DNA of 64,000 nt from Bombus terrestris (taxonomy: Eukaryota > Arthropoda > Insecta > Hymenoptera > Apidae): positions 52,664 to 116,663 of the forward strand of contig NW_025963661.1 in the NCBI RefSeq assembly GCF_910591885.1. Reading direction: 5' to 3'. The translations under genes and the position numbers were made by a program. Of this stretch, positions 38,409 to 51,050 are shown piece after piece (within the stretch, counting starts at the first letter, position 1; each line of letters starts with the position of its first letter). A model generated the notes under the pieces. It was not told where the DNA came from. It was given only the letters and a program-made list of their open reading frames with translations, and did not search any database.

Positions 38409-39440
38409 TCCAACGGTGTCCCACGTTGTCCCACGTTGTCCCACGTTGTCCCACGTTGTCCCACGTTGTCCCACGTTGTCCAACGATGTCCAACGGTGTC
38501 CCACGTTGTCCCACGGTGTCCAACGGTGTCCCACGTTGTCCCACGTTGTCCCACGTTGTCCCACGTTGTCCCACGTTGTCCCACGTTGCCCCCCGGTGTC
38601 CAACGATGTCCAACGGTGTCCCACGTTGTCCCACGGTGTCCAACGATGTCCAAAGGTGTCCAACGGTGTCCAACGATGTCCAACGGTGTCCAACGGTGTC
38701 CCACGGTGTCCAACGGTGTCCAACGGTGTCCCACGGTGTCCAACGGTGTCCCACGTTGTCCAACGATGTCCAACGGTGTCCCACGTTGTCCCACGTTGTC
38801 CTACGTTGTCCCACGTTGTCCCACGTTGTCCCACGTTGTCCCACGTTGTCCCACGTTGTCCCACGTTGTCCCACGATGTCCCACGTTGTCCCACGTTGTC
38901 CAACGGTGTCCCACGTTGTCCCACGTTGTCCCACGTTGTCCCACGATGTCCCACGTTGTCCCACGTTGTCCAACGGTGTCCCACGTTGTCCCACGTTGTC
39001 CCACGTTGTCCCACGGTGTCCAACGATGTCCAACGGTGTCCAACGATGCCCAACGGTGTCCCACGTTGTCCAACGGTGTCCCACGTTGTCCTACGTTGTC
39101 CCACGTTGTCCCACGTTGTCCCACGATGTCCCACGTTGTCCCACGTTGTCCCACGTTGTCCCACGTTGTCCCACGTTGTCCCACGGTGTCCAACGATGTC
39201 CAACGGTGTCCAACGGTGTCCAACGATGTCCAACGGTGTCCAACGGTGTCCCACGGTGTCCAACGGTGTCCAACGGTGTCCCACGGTGTCCAACGGTGTC
39301 CCACGTTGTCCCACGTTGTCCCACGTTGTCCCACGTTGTCCCACGATGTCCCACGTTGTCCAACGATGTCCAACGGTGTCCCACGTTGTCCCACGTTGTC
39401 CTACGTTGTCCCACGTTGTCCCACGTTGTCCCACGTTGTC

Positions 39441-39960
39441 CCACGTTGTCCCACGTTGTCCCACGTTGTCCCACGATGTCCCACGTTGTCCGACGTTGTC
39501 CCACGTTGTCCCACGTTGTCCCACGTTGTCCCACGGTGTCCAACGATGTCCAACGGTGTAACACGTTGTCCAACGGTGTCCCACGTTGTCCCACGTTGTC
39601 CCACGGTGTCCAACGATATCCAACGGTGTCCAACGATGTCCAACGGTGTCCCACGTTGTCCAACGGTGTCCCACGTTGTCCCACGTTGTCCCACGTTGTC
39701 CCACGATGTCCCACGTTGTCCGACGTTGTCCCACGTTGTCCCACGTTGTCCCACGTTGTCCCACGGTGTCCAACGATGTCCAACGGTGTAACACGTTGTC
39801 CAACGGTGTCCCACGTTGTCCCACGTTGTCCCACGGTGTCCAACGATATCCAACGGTGTCCCACGTTGTCCCACGTTGTCCCACGGTGTCCAACGATGTC
39901 CAACGGTGTAACACGTTGTCCAACGGTGTCCCACGTTGTCCCACGTTGTCCAACGTTGTC
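39441..39960 (+). repeat. Local 230-bp tandem duplication with TAACACGTTG units
   Basis: A 230-bp stretch is repeated directly. TCCGACGTTG is at 39,489 and 39,719, TAACACGTTG at 39,559 and 39,789, and TCCAACGATA near 39,609 and 39,839. A third, shortened copy follows with TAACACGTTG at 39,909. TAACACGTTG is otherwise seen only at 44,819. This is the clearest recent short-range expansion in the window. Confidence 0.88.
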
Positions 39961-42178
39961 CCACGTTGTCCCACGATGTCCCACGTTGTCCAACGATGTC
40001 CAACGGTGTCCCACGTTGTCCCACGTTGTCCCACGTTGTCCCACGTTGTCCCACGTTGTCCCACGTTGTCCCACGTTGTCCCACGTTGCCCCCCGGTGTC
40101 CAACGATGTCCAACGGTGTCCCACGTTGTCCCACGTTGTCCCACGTTGTCCCACGGTGTCCAACGATGTCCAACGGTGTCCAACGGTGTCCCACGATGTC
40201 CACCGATGTCCAACGGTGTCCAACGGTGTCCAACGGTGTCCAACGGTGTCCAACGATGTCCAACGATGTCCAACGGTGTCCCACGTTGTCCCACGTTGTC
40301 CCACGTTGTCCCACGTTGTCCCACGTTGTCCCACGTTGTCCAACGATGTCCAACGGTGTCCCACGTTGTCCCACGTTGTCCCACGTTGTCCCACGTTGTC
40401 CCACGATGTCCCACGTTGTCCAACGATGTCCAACGGTGTCCCACGTTGTCCCACGTTGTCCCACGATGTCCCACGTTGTCCCACGTTGTCCCACGTTGTC
40501 CCACGTTGTCCCACGTTGTCCCACGTTGTCCCACGGTGTCCAACGGTGTCCCACGTTGTCCAACGATGTCCAACGGTGTCCCACGTTGTCCCACGTTGTC
40601 CTACGTTGTCCCACGTTGTCCCACGTTGTCCCACGTTGTCCCACGTTGTCCCACGTTGTCCCACGTTGTCCCACGATGTCCCACGTTGTCCCACGTTGTC
40701 CCACGTTGTCCCACGTTGTCCCACGTTGTCCCACGGTGTCCAACGATGTCCAACGGTGTCCCACGTTGTCCAACGGTGTCCCACGTTGTCCCACGTTGTC
40801 CCACGTTGTCCCACGTTGTCCCACGATGTCCCACGGTGTCCGACGATGTCCAACGGTGTCCCACGTTGTCCCACGTTGTCCCACGGTGTCCAACGGTGTC
40901 CAACGATGTCCAACTGTGTCCAACGGTGTCCCACGTTGTCCCACGTTGTCCCACGTTGTCCCACGTTGTCCCACGTTGTCCAACGGTGTCCAACGGTGTC
41001 CCACGATGTCCACCGATGTCCAACGGTGTCCAACGGTGTCCAACGGTGTCCAACGGTGTCCAACGATGTCCAACGATGTCCCACGATGTCCCACGTTGTC
41101 CAACGATGTCCAACGGTGTCCCACGTTGTCCCACGTTGTCCTACGTTGTCCCACGTTGTCCCACGTTGTCCCACGTTGTCCCACGTTGTCCCACGTTGTC
41201 CCACGTTGTCCCACGGTGTCCAACGGTGTCCCACGTTGTCCAACGATGTCCAACGGTGTCCCACGTTGTCCCACGTTGTCCTACGTTGTCCCACGTTGTC
41301 CCACGTTGTCCCACGTTGTCCCACGTTGTCCCACGTTGTCCCACGATGTCCCACGTTGTCCCACGTTGTCCCACGTTGTCCCACGTTGTCCCACGGTGTC
41401 CAACGGTGTCCCACGTTGTCCAACGATGTCCAACGGTGTCCCACGTTGTCCCACGTTGTCCCACGTTGTCCCACGTTGTCCCACGTTGTCCCACGTTGTC
41501 CCACGTTGTCCCACGTTGTCCCACGTTGTCCCACGTTGTCCCACGTTGTCCCACGTTGTCCAACGATGTCCAACGGTGTCCCACTGTGTCCAACGGTGTC
41601 CAACGGTGTCCCACGTTGTCCCACGTTGTCCCACGTTGTCCCACGTTGTCCCACGTTGTCCCACGATGTCCCACGTTGTCCAACGATGTCCAACGGTGTC
41701 CCACGTTGTCCCACGTTGTCCAACGATGTCCAACGGTGTCCCACGTTGTCCCACGTTGTCCTACGTTGTCCCACGTTGTCCCACGTTGTCCCACGTTGTC
41801 CCACGTTGTCCCACGTTGTCCCACGGTGTCCAACGGTGTCCAACGATGTCCAACTGTGTCCAACGGTGTCCCACGTTGTCCCACGTTGTCCCACGTTGTC
41901 CCACGTTGTCCCACGTTGTCCAACGATGTCCAACGGTGTCCCACGTTGTCCCACGTTGTCCCACGTTGTCCCACGTTGTCCCACGTTGTCCCACGTTGTC
42001 CAACGATGTCCAACGGTGTCCCACGTTGTCCCACGTTGTCCCACGTTGTCCCACGTTGTCCCACGATGTCCCACGTTGTCCAACGATGTCCAACGGTGTC
42101 CCACGTTGTCCCACGTTGTCCTACGTTGTCCCACGTTGTCCCACGTTGTCCCACGTTGTCCCACGCTGTCCCACGTTG

Positions 42179-42568
42179 TCCCACGGTGTCCAACGGTGTC
42201 CCACGTTGTCCCACGTTGTCCCACGGTGTCCAACGATGTCCAACGGTGTCCAACGGTGTCCCACGGTGTCCAACGATGTCCAACGGTGTCCCACGTTGTC
42301 CCACGTTGTCCCACGTTGTCCCACGTTGTCCCACGTAGTCCCAAGTTGTCCCACGTTGTCCCACGTTGTCCCACGTTGTCCCACGTTGTCCCACGTTGTC
42401 CCACGTTGTCCCACGTTGTCCCACGTTGTCCCACGTTGTCCCACGTTGTCCCACGGTGTCCAAAGATGTCCAACGGTGTCCAACGGTGTCCCACGATGTC
42501 CACCGATGTCCAACGGTGTCCAACGGTGTCCAACGGTGTCCAACGGTGTCCAACGATGTCCAACGATG
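42179..42568 (+). repeat. TCCCACGTAG-anchored module, type A copy 4
   Basis: TCCCACGTAG is at 42,329-42,338 and TCCACCGATG at 42,499. The run after the TAG unit is three units longer than in copy 3, and a TCCAAAGATG unit replaces TCCAACGATG near 42,459. From TCCACCGATG to about 43,089 the order matches 22,869-23,459 at 19,630 bp. Confidence 0.8.
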
Positions 42569-43408
42569 TCCAACGGTGTCCCACGTTGTCCCACGTTGTC
42601 CCACGTTGTCCCACGTTGTCCCACGTTGTCCCACGTTGTCCAACGATGTCCAACGGTGTCCCACGTTGTCCCACGTTGTCCCACGTTGTCCCACGTTGTC
42701 CCACGATGTCCCACGTTGTCCAACGATGTCCAACGGTGTCCCACGTTGTCCCACGTTGTCCCACGATGTCCCACGTTGTCCCACGTTGTCCCACGTTGTC
42801 CCACGTTGTCCCACGTTGTCCCACGTTGTCCCACGTTGTCCCACGGTGTCCAACGGTGTCCCACGTTGTCCCACGTTGTCCCACGTTGTCCCACGTTGTC
42901 CCACGTTGTCCCACGTTGCCCCCCGGTGTCCAACGATGTCCAACGGTGTCCCACGTTGTCCCACGGTGTCCAACGATGTCCAACGGTGTCCAACGGTGTC
43001 CAACGATGTCCAACGGTGTCCAACGGTGTCCCACGGTGTCCAACGGTGTCCAACGGTGTCCCACGGTGTCCAACGGTGTCCCACGTTGTCCCACGTTGTC
43101 CCACGTTGTCCCACGTTGTCCCACGATGTCCCACGTTGTCCCACGTTGTCCAACGGTGTCCCACGTTGTCCCACGTTGTCCCACGTTGTCCCACGATGTC
43201 CCACGTTGTCCCACGTTGTCCAACGGTGTCCCACGTTGTCCCACGTTGTCCCACGTTGTCCCACGTTGTCCCACGATGTCCCACGTTGTCCAACGATGTC
43301 CAACGGTGTCCCACGTTGTCCCACGTTGTCCTACGTTGTCCCACGTTGTCCCACGTTGTCCCACGTTGTCCCACGTTGTCCCACGGTGTCCAACGGTGTC
43401 CCACGTTG

Positions 43409-44068
43409 TCCCACGGTGTCCAACGATGTCCAACGGTGTCCAACGGTGTCCCACGGTGTCCAACGATGTCCAACGGTGTCCCACGTTGTCCCACGTTGTC
43501 CCACGTTGTCCCACGTTGTCCCACGTAGTCCCACGTTGTCCCACGTTGTCCCACGTTGTCCCACGTTGTCCCACGTTGTCCCACGTTGTCCCACGTTGTC
43601 CCACGTTGTCCCACGTTGTCCCACGGTGTCCAACGGTGTCCAACGATGTCCAACGGTGTCCAACGGTGTCCCACGATGTCCACCGATGTCCAACGGTGTC
43701 CAACGGTGTCCAACGGTGTCCAACGGTGTCCAACGATGTCCAACGATGTCCAACGATGTCCAACGGTGTCCAACGGTGTCCCACGGTGTCCAACGGTGTC
43801 CCACGTTGTCCCACGTTGTCCCACGTTGTCCCACGTTGTCCCACGTTGTCCCACGTTGTCCCTCGTTGTCCCACGGTGTCCAACGGTGTCCAACGATGTC
43901 CAACGGTGTCCCACGTTGTCCCACGTTGTCCCACGTTGTCCCACGTTGTCCCACGTTGTCCCACGTTGTCCCACGGTGTCCAACGGTGTCCCACGTTGTC
44001 CCACGTTGTCCCACGTTGTCCCACGTTGTCCCACGTTGTCCCACGTTGTCCCACGTTGCCCCGCGGTA
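43409..44068 (+). repeat. TCCCACGTAG-anchored module, type B copy 2
   Basis: TCCCACGTAG ends at 43,528, TCCCTCGTTG is at 43,859 and CCCCGCGGTA at 44,059-44,068. The stretch between the last two markers is shorter than in the 23.5-kb and 47.6-kb copies, consistent with internal loss of units. Confidence 0.8.
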
Positions 44069-47000
44069 TCCAACGATGTCCAACGGTGTCCCACGTTGTC
44101 CCACGTTGTCCCACGTTGTCCCACGTTGTCCCACGGTGTCCAACGATGTCCAACGGTGTCCAACGATGCCCAACGGTGTCCCACGTTGTCCAACGGTGTC
44201 CCACGTTGTCCTACGTTGTCCCACGTTGTCCCACGTTGTCCCACGATGTCCCACGTTGTCCCACGTTGTCCCACGTTGTCCCACGTTGTCCCACGTTGTC
44301 CCACGGTGTCCAACGATGTCCAACGGTGTCCAACGGTGTCCAACGATGTCCAACGGTGTCCAACGGTGTCCCACGGTGTCCAACGGTGTCCAACGGTGTC
44401 CCACGGTGTCCAACGGTGTCCCACGTTGTCCCACGTTGTCCCACGTTGTCCCACGTTGTCCCACGATGTCCCACGTTGTCCAACGATGTCCAACGGTGTC
44501 CCACGTTGTCCCACGTTGTCCTACGTTGTCCCACGTTGTCCCACGTTGTCCCACGTTGTCCCACGTTGTCCCACGTTGTCCCACGTTGTCCCACGGTGTC
44601 CAACGGTGTCCCACGTTGTCCCACGTTGTCCCACGGTGTCCAACGGTATCCAACGGTGTCCAACGATGTCCAACGGTGTCCCACGTTGTCCAACGGTGTC
44701 CCACGTTGTCCCACGTTGTCCCACGTTGTCCCACGATGTCCCACGTTGTCCCACGTTGTCCCACGTTGTCCCACGTTGTCCCACGTTGTCCCACGGTGTC
44801 CAACGATGTCCAACGGTGTAACACGTTGTCCAACGGTGTCCCACGTTGTCCCACGTTGTCCAACGTTGTCCCACGTTGTCCCACGATGTCCCACGTTGTC
44901 CAACGATGTCCAACGGTGTCCCACGTTGTCCCACGTTGTCCCACGTTGTCCCACGGTGTCCCACGTTGTCCCACGTTGTCCCACGTTGTCCCACGTTGTC
45001 CCACGATGTCCCACGTTGTCCAACGATGTCCAACGGTGTCCCACGTTGTCCCACGTTGTCCCACGATGTCCCACGTTGTCCCACGTTGTCCCACGTTGTC
45101 CCACGTTGTCCCACGTTGTCCCACGTTGTCCCACGGTGTCCAACGGTGTCCCACGTTGTCCCACGTTGTCCCACGTTGTCCCACGTTGTCCCACGTTGTC
45201 CCACGTTGCCCCCCGGTGTCCAACGATGTCCAACGGTGTCCCACGTTGTCCCACGGTGTCCAACGATGTCCAACGGTGTCCCACGTTGTCCCACGATGTC
45301 CCACGTTGTCCAACGATGTCCAACGGTGTCCCACGTTGTCCCACGTTGTCCTACGTTGTCCCACGTTGTCCCACGTTGTCCCACGTTGTCCCACGTTGTC
45401 CCACGTTGTCCCACGTTGTCCCACGATGTCCCACGTTGTCCCACGTTGTCCCACGTTGTCCCACGTTGTCCCACGTTGTCCCACGGTGTCCAACGATGTC
45501 CAACGGTGTCCCACGTTGTCCAACGATGTCCCACGTTGTCCCACGTTGTCCCACGTTGTCCCACGTTGTCCCACGATGTCCCACGGTGTCCAACGATGTC
45601 CAACGGTGTCCCACGTTGTCCCACGTTGTCCCACGGTGTCCAACGGTGTCCAACGATGTCCAACTGTGTCCAACGGTGTCCCACGTTGTCCCACGTTGTC
45701 CCACGTTGTCCCACGTTGTCCCACGTTGTCCAACGATGTCCAACGGTGTCCCACGTTGTCCCACGTTGTCCCACGTTGTCCCACGTTGTCCCACGTTGTC
45801 CCACGTTGTCCAACGATGTCCAACGGTGTCCCACGTTGTCCCACGTTGTCCCACGTTGTCCCACGTTGTCCCACGATGTCCCACGTTGTCCAACGATGTC
45901 CAACGGTGTCCCACGTTGTCCCACGTTGTCCTACGTTGTCCCACGTTGTCCCACGTTGTCCCACGTTGTCCCACGTTGTCCCACGTTGTCCCACGGTGTC
46001 CAACGGTGTCCCACGTTGTCCCACGTTGTCCCACGGTGTCCAACGATGTCCAACGGTGTCCAACGGTGTCCCACGGTGTCCAACGATGTCCAACGGTGTC
46101 CCACGTTGTCCCACGTTGTCCCACGTTGTCCCACGTTGTCCCACGTTGTCCTACGTTGTCCCACGTTGTCCCACGTTGTCCCACGTTGTCCCACGTTGTC
46201 CCACGTTGTCCCACGTTGTCCCACGGTGTCCAACGGTGTCCCACGTTGTCCCACGTTGTCCCACGGTGTCCAACGATATCCAACGGTGTCCAACGATGTC
46301 CAACGGTGTCCCACGTTGTCCAACGGTGTCCCACGTTGTCCCACGTTGTCCCACGTTGTCCCACGATGTCCCACGTTGTCCAACGATGTCCAACGGTGTC
46401 CCACGTTGTCCCACGTTGTCCTACGTTGTCCCACGTTGTCCCACGTTGTCCCACGTTGTCCCACGTTGTCCCACGTTGTCCCACGTTGTCCCACGATGTC
46501 CCACGTTGTCCCACGTTGTCCCACGTTGTCCCACGTTGTCCCACGTTGTCCCACGTTGTCCCACGTTGTCCCACGGTGTCCAACGATGTCCAACGGTGTC
46601 CAACGGTGTCCAACGATGTCCAACGGTGTCCAACGGTGTCCCACGGTGTCCAACGGTGTCCAACGGTGTCCCACGGTGTCCAACGGTGTCCCACGTTGTC
46701 CCACGTTGTCCCACGTTGTCCCACGTTGTCCCACGATGTCCCACGTTGTCCAACGATGTCCAACGGTGTCCCACGTTGTCCCACGTTGTCCTACGTTGTC
46801 CCACGTTGTCCCACGTTGTCCCACGTTGTCCCACGTTGTCCCACGTTGTCCCACGTTGTCCCACGGTGTCCAACGGTGTCCCACGTTGTCCCACGTTGTC
46901 CCACGTTGTCCAACGTTGTCCCACGTTGTCCCACGATGTCCCACGTTGTCCAACGATGTCCAACGGTGTCCCACGTTGTCCCACGTTGTCCCACGTTGTC

Positions 47001-47348
47001 CCACGTTGTCCCACGTTGTCCCACGTTGTCCAACGATGTCCAACGGTGTCCCACGTTGTCCCACGGTGTCCAACGATGTCCAACGGTGTCCCACGTTGTC
47101 CAACGGTGTCCCACGTTGTCCCACGTTGTCCCACGTTGTCCCACGTTGTCCCACGATGTCCCACGGTGTCCAACGATGTCCAACGGTGTCCCACGTTGTC
47201 CCACGTTGTCCCACGGTGTCCAACGGTGTCCAACGATGTCCAACTGTGTCCAACGGTGTCCCACGTTGTCCCACGTTGTCCCACGTTGTCCCACGTTGTC
47301 CCACGTTGTCCAACGATGTCCAACGGTGTCCCACGTTGTCCCACGTTG

Positions 47349-47357
47349 CCCACGTTG
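47349..47357 (+). repeat. 9-base unit CCCACGTTG (lost T)
   Basis: A unit lacking its first T shifts the 10-base register by one base. I found no duplicate of this event elsewhere, so it is either a private mutation or an assembly error. Confidence 0.85.
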
Positions 47358-47587
47358 TCCCACGTTGTCCCACGTTGTCCAACGATGTCCAACGGTGTCC
47401 CACGTTGTCCCACGTTGTCCCACGTTGTCCCACGATGTCCCACGTTGTCCAACGATGTCCAACGGTGTCCCACGTTGTCCCACGTTGTCCTACGTTGTCC
47501 CACGTTGTCCTACGTTGTCCCACGTTGTCCCACGTTGTCCCACGTTGTCCCACGGTGTCCAACGGTGTCCCACGTTGTCCCACGTTG

Positions 47588-48387
47588 TCCCACGGTGTCC
47601 AACGATGTCCAACGGTGTCCAACGGTGTCCCACGGTGTCCAACGATGTCCAACGGTGTCCCACGTTGTCCCACGTTGTCCCACGTTGTCCCACGTTGTCC
47701 CACGTAGTCCCACGTTGTCCCACGTTGTCCCACGTTGTCCCACGTTGTCCCACGTTGTCCCACGTTGTCCCACGTTGTCCCACGTTGTCCCACGTTGTCC
47801 CACGGTGTCCCACGTTGTCCCACGTTGTCCCACGGTGTCCAACGGTGTCCAACGATGTCCAACGGTGTCCAACGGTGTCCCACGATGTCCACCGATGTCC
47901 AACGGTGTCCAACGGTGTCCAACGGTGTCCAACGGTGTCCAACGATGTCCAACGATGTCCAACGATGTCCAACGGTGTCCAACGGTGTCCCACGGTGTCC
48001 AACGGTGTCCCACGTTGTCCCACGTTGTCCCACGTTGTCCCACGTTGTCCCACGTTGTCCCACGTTGTCCCTCGTTGTCCCACGGTGTCCAACGGTGTCC
48101 AACGATGTCCAACGGTGTCCAACGGTGTCCCACGTTGTCCCACGTTGTCCCACGGTGTCCAACGATGTCCAACGGTGTCCCACGTTGTCCCACGTTGTCC
48201 CACGTTGTCCCACGTTGTCCCACGTTGTCCCACGATGTCCCACGTTGTCCCACGTTGTCCCACGTTGTCCCACGTTGTCCCACGTTGTCCCACGTTGTCC
48301 CACGGTGTCCAACGGTGTCCCACGTTGTCCCACGTTGTCCCACGTTGTCCCACGTTGTCCCACGTTGTCCCACGTTGCCCCGCGGTA
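47588..48387 (+). repeat. TCCCACGTAG-anchored module, type B copy 3
   Basis: TCCCACGTAG ends at 47,707, TCCCTCGTTG is at 48,068 and CCCCGCGGTA at 48,378-48,387. An extra TCCCACGGTG plus two TCCCACGTTG units follow the TAG run compared with the other type-B copies. Confidence 0.8.
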
Positions 48388-49377
48388 TCCAACGATGTCC
48401 AACGGTGTCCCACGTTGTCCCACGTTGTCCCACGTTGTCCCACGTTGTCCCACGTTGTCCAACGGTGTCCCACGTTGTCCAACGTTGTCCCACGTTGTCC
48501 CACGTTGTCCCACGATGTCCCACGTTGTCCCACGTTGTCCCACGTTGTCCCACGTTGTCCCACGTTGTCCCACGGTGTCCAACGATGTCCAACGGTGTCC
48601 AACGGTGTCCAACGATGTCCAACGGTGTCCAACGGTGTCCCACGGTGTCCAACGGTGTCCAACGGTGTCCCACGGTGTCCAACGGTGTCCCACGTTGTCC
48701 CACGTTGTCCCACGGTGTCCAACGGTGTCCCACGTTGTCCCACGTTGTCCCACGGTGTCCAACGATATCCAACGGTGTCCAACGATGTCCAACGGTGTCC
48801 CACGTTGTCCAACGGTGTCCCACGTTGTCCCACGTTGTCCCACGTTGTCCCACCATGTCCCACGTTGTCCCACGTTGTCCCACGTTGTCCCACGTTGTCC
48901 CACGTTGTCCCACGGTGTCCAACGATGTCCAACGGTGTCCCACGTTGTCCAACGGTGTCCCACGTTGTCCCACGTTGTCCAACGTTGTCCCACGTTGTCC
49001 CACGATGTCCCACGTTGTCCAACGATGTCCAACGGTGTCCCACGTTGTCCCACGTTGTCCCACGTTGTCCCACGTTGTCCCACGTTGTCCAACGATGTCC
49101 AACGGTGTCCCACGTTGTCCCACGTTGTCCCACGTTGTCCCACGTTGTCCCACGATGTCCCACGTTGTCCAACGATGTCCAACGGTGTCCCACGTTGTCC
49201 CACGTTGTCCTACGTTGTCCCACGTTGTCCCACGTTGTCCCACGTTGTCCCACGTTGTCCCACGTTGTCCCACGGTGTCCAACGGTGTCCCACGTTGTCC
49301 CACGTTGTCCCACGGTGTCCAACGATGTCCAACGGTGTCCCACGTTGTCCCACGTTGTCCCACGTTGTCCCACGTTG

Positions 49378-49387
49378 TTCCATGGTT
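49378..49387 (+). repeat. Most divergent unit in the clean array (TTCCATGGTT)
   Basis: This unit has lost the central CG and has shifted T residues at both ends, while the units on either side are consensus and the register is kept. It is the only unit in the first 61.4 kb that departs at this many positions. Confidence 0.85.
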
Positions 49388-49697
49388 TCCCACGTTGTCC
49401 CACGTTGTCCCACGTTGTCCCACGTTGTCCAACGGTGTCCCACGGTGTCCAACGGTGTCCCACGTTGTCCCACGTTGTCCCACGTTGTCCCACGTTGTCC
49501 CACGGTGTCCCACGTTGTCCCACGTTGTCCCACGGTGTCCAACGGTGTCCAACGATGTCCAACGGAGTCCAACGGTGTCCCACGATGTCCACCGATGTCC
49601 AACGGTGTCCAACGGTGTCCAACGGTGTCCAACGGTGTCCAACGATGTCCAACGATGTCCAACGGTGTCCCACGTTGTCCCACGTTGTCCCACGTTG

Positions 49698-51050
49698 TCC
49701 CACGATGTCCCACGTTGTCCCACGTTGTCCCACGTTGTCCCACGTTGTCCCACGTTGTCCCACGTTGTCCCACGGTGTCCAACGGTGTCCCACGTTGTCC
49801 CACGTTGTCCCACGTTGTCCCACGTTGTCCCACGTTGTCCCACGTTGTCCCACGTTGCCCCCCGGTGTCCAACGATGTCCAACGGTGTCCCACGTTGTCC
49901 CACGTTGTCCCACGTTGTCCCACGGTGTCCCACGTTGTCCCACGTTGTCCCACGTTGTCCCACGTTGTCCCACGTTGTCCCACGTTGTCCCACGTTGTCC
50001 CACGTTGTCCCACGTTGTCCCACGTTGTCCCACGTTGTCCCACGTTGTCCCACGTTGTCCCACGTTGTCCCACGTTGTCCCACGTTGTCCCACGTTGTCC
50101 CACGGTGTCCAACGATGTCCAACGGTGTCCAACGGTGTCCCACGGTGTCCAACGGTGTCCAACGGTGTCCAACGGTGTCCCACGTTGTCCCACGTTGTCC
50201 CACGTTGTCCCACGTTGTCCCACGTTGTCCCACGATGTCCCACGTTGTCCAACGATGTCCAACGGTGTCCCACGTTGTCCCACGTTGTCCAACGTTGTCC
50301 AACGGTGTCCCACGTTGTCCCACGTTGTCCCACGTTGTCCCACGTTGTCCCACGGTGTCCAACGGTGTCCAACGATGTCCCACGTTGTCCCACGTTGTCC
50401 CACGTTGTCCCACGTTGTCCCACGATGTCCCACGTTGTCCCACGTTGTCCCACGTTGTCCCACGTTGTCCCACGTTGTCCCACGTTGTCCCACGGTGTCC
50501 CACGGTGTCCAACGATGTCCCACGGTGTCCCACGTTGTCCCACGTTGTCCCACGGTGTCCAACGATGTCCAACGGTGTCCCACGTTGTCCCACGGTGTCC
50601 AACGATGTCCAACGGTGTCCCACGTTGTCCCACGTTGTCCCACGTTGTCCCACGTTGTCCCACGTTGTCCCACGATGTCCCACGTTGTCCCACGTTGTCC
50701 CACGTTGTCCCACGTTGTCCCACGTTGTCCCACGTTGTCCCACGGTGTCCAACGGTGTCCCACGTTGTCCCACGTTGCCCCCCGGTGTCCAACGATGTCC
50801 AACGGTGTCCCACGTTGTCCCACGTTGTCCCACGTTGTCCCACGTTGTCCCACGTTGTCCCACGTTGTCCCACGTTGTCCCACGTTGTCCCACGTTGTCC
50901 CACGATGTCCCACGTTGTCCAACGATGTCCAACGGTGTCCCACGTTGTCCCACGTTGTCCAACGTTGTCCAACGGTGTCCCACGTTGTCCCACGTTGTCC
51001 CACGTTGTCCCACGTTGTCCCACGTTGTCCCACGTTGTCCCACGTTGTCC
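49698..51050 (+). repeat. 1.3-kb module of domain III, copy 1 of 3
   Basis: The module opens with TCCCACGATG, then CCCCCCGGTG (49,858), a long TCCCACGTTG run, a TCCAACGTTG-TCCAACGGTG pair (50,288) and a second CCCCCCGGTG (50,778). The order recurs about 1,600-1,630 bp downstream, and again near 59.0 kb. The uninterrupted run of 17 TCCCACGTTG units at 49,928-50,097 is the longest I noticed. Confidence 0.85.

Larger units (their letters stand above)
23289..48387 (+). repeat. Array domain II
   Basis: This part of the array is rich in the TCCTACGTTG marker, about every 0.6 kb from 24.46 to 47.5 kb. It also carries TCCAACTGTG and TCCCACTGTG markers, which I did not see beyond about 47.3 kb. It holds the four-copy 1.55-kb module, the 3.1-kb pair, three type-B TAG modules and a local 230-bp duplication. 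Between these it is mosaic 10-base units with no other content. Confidence 0.6.
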
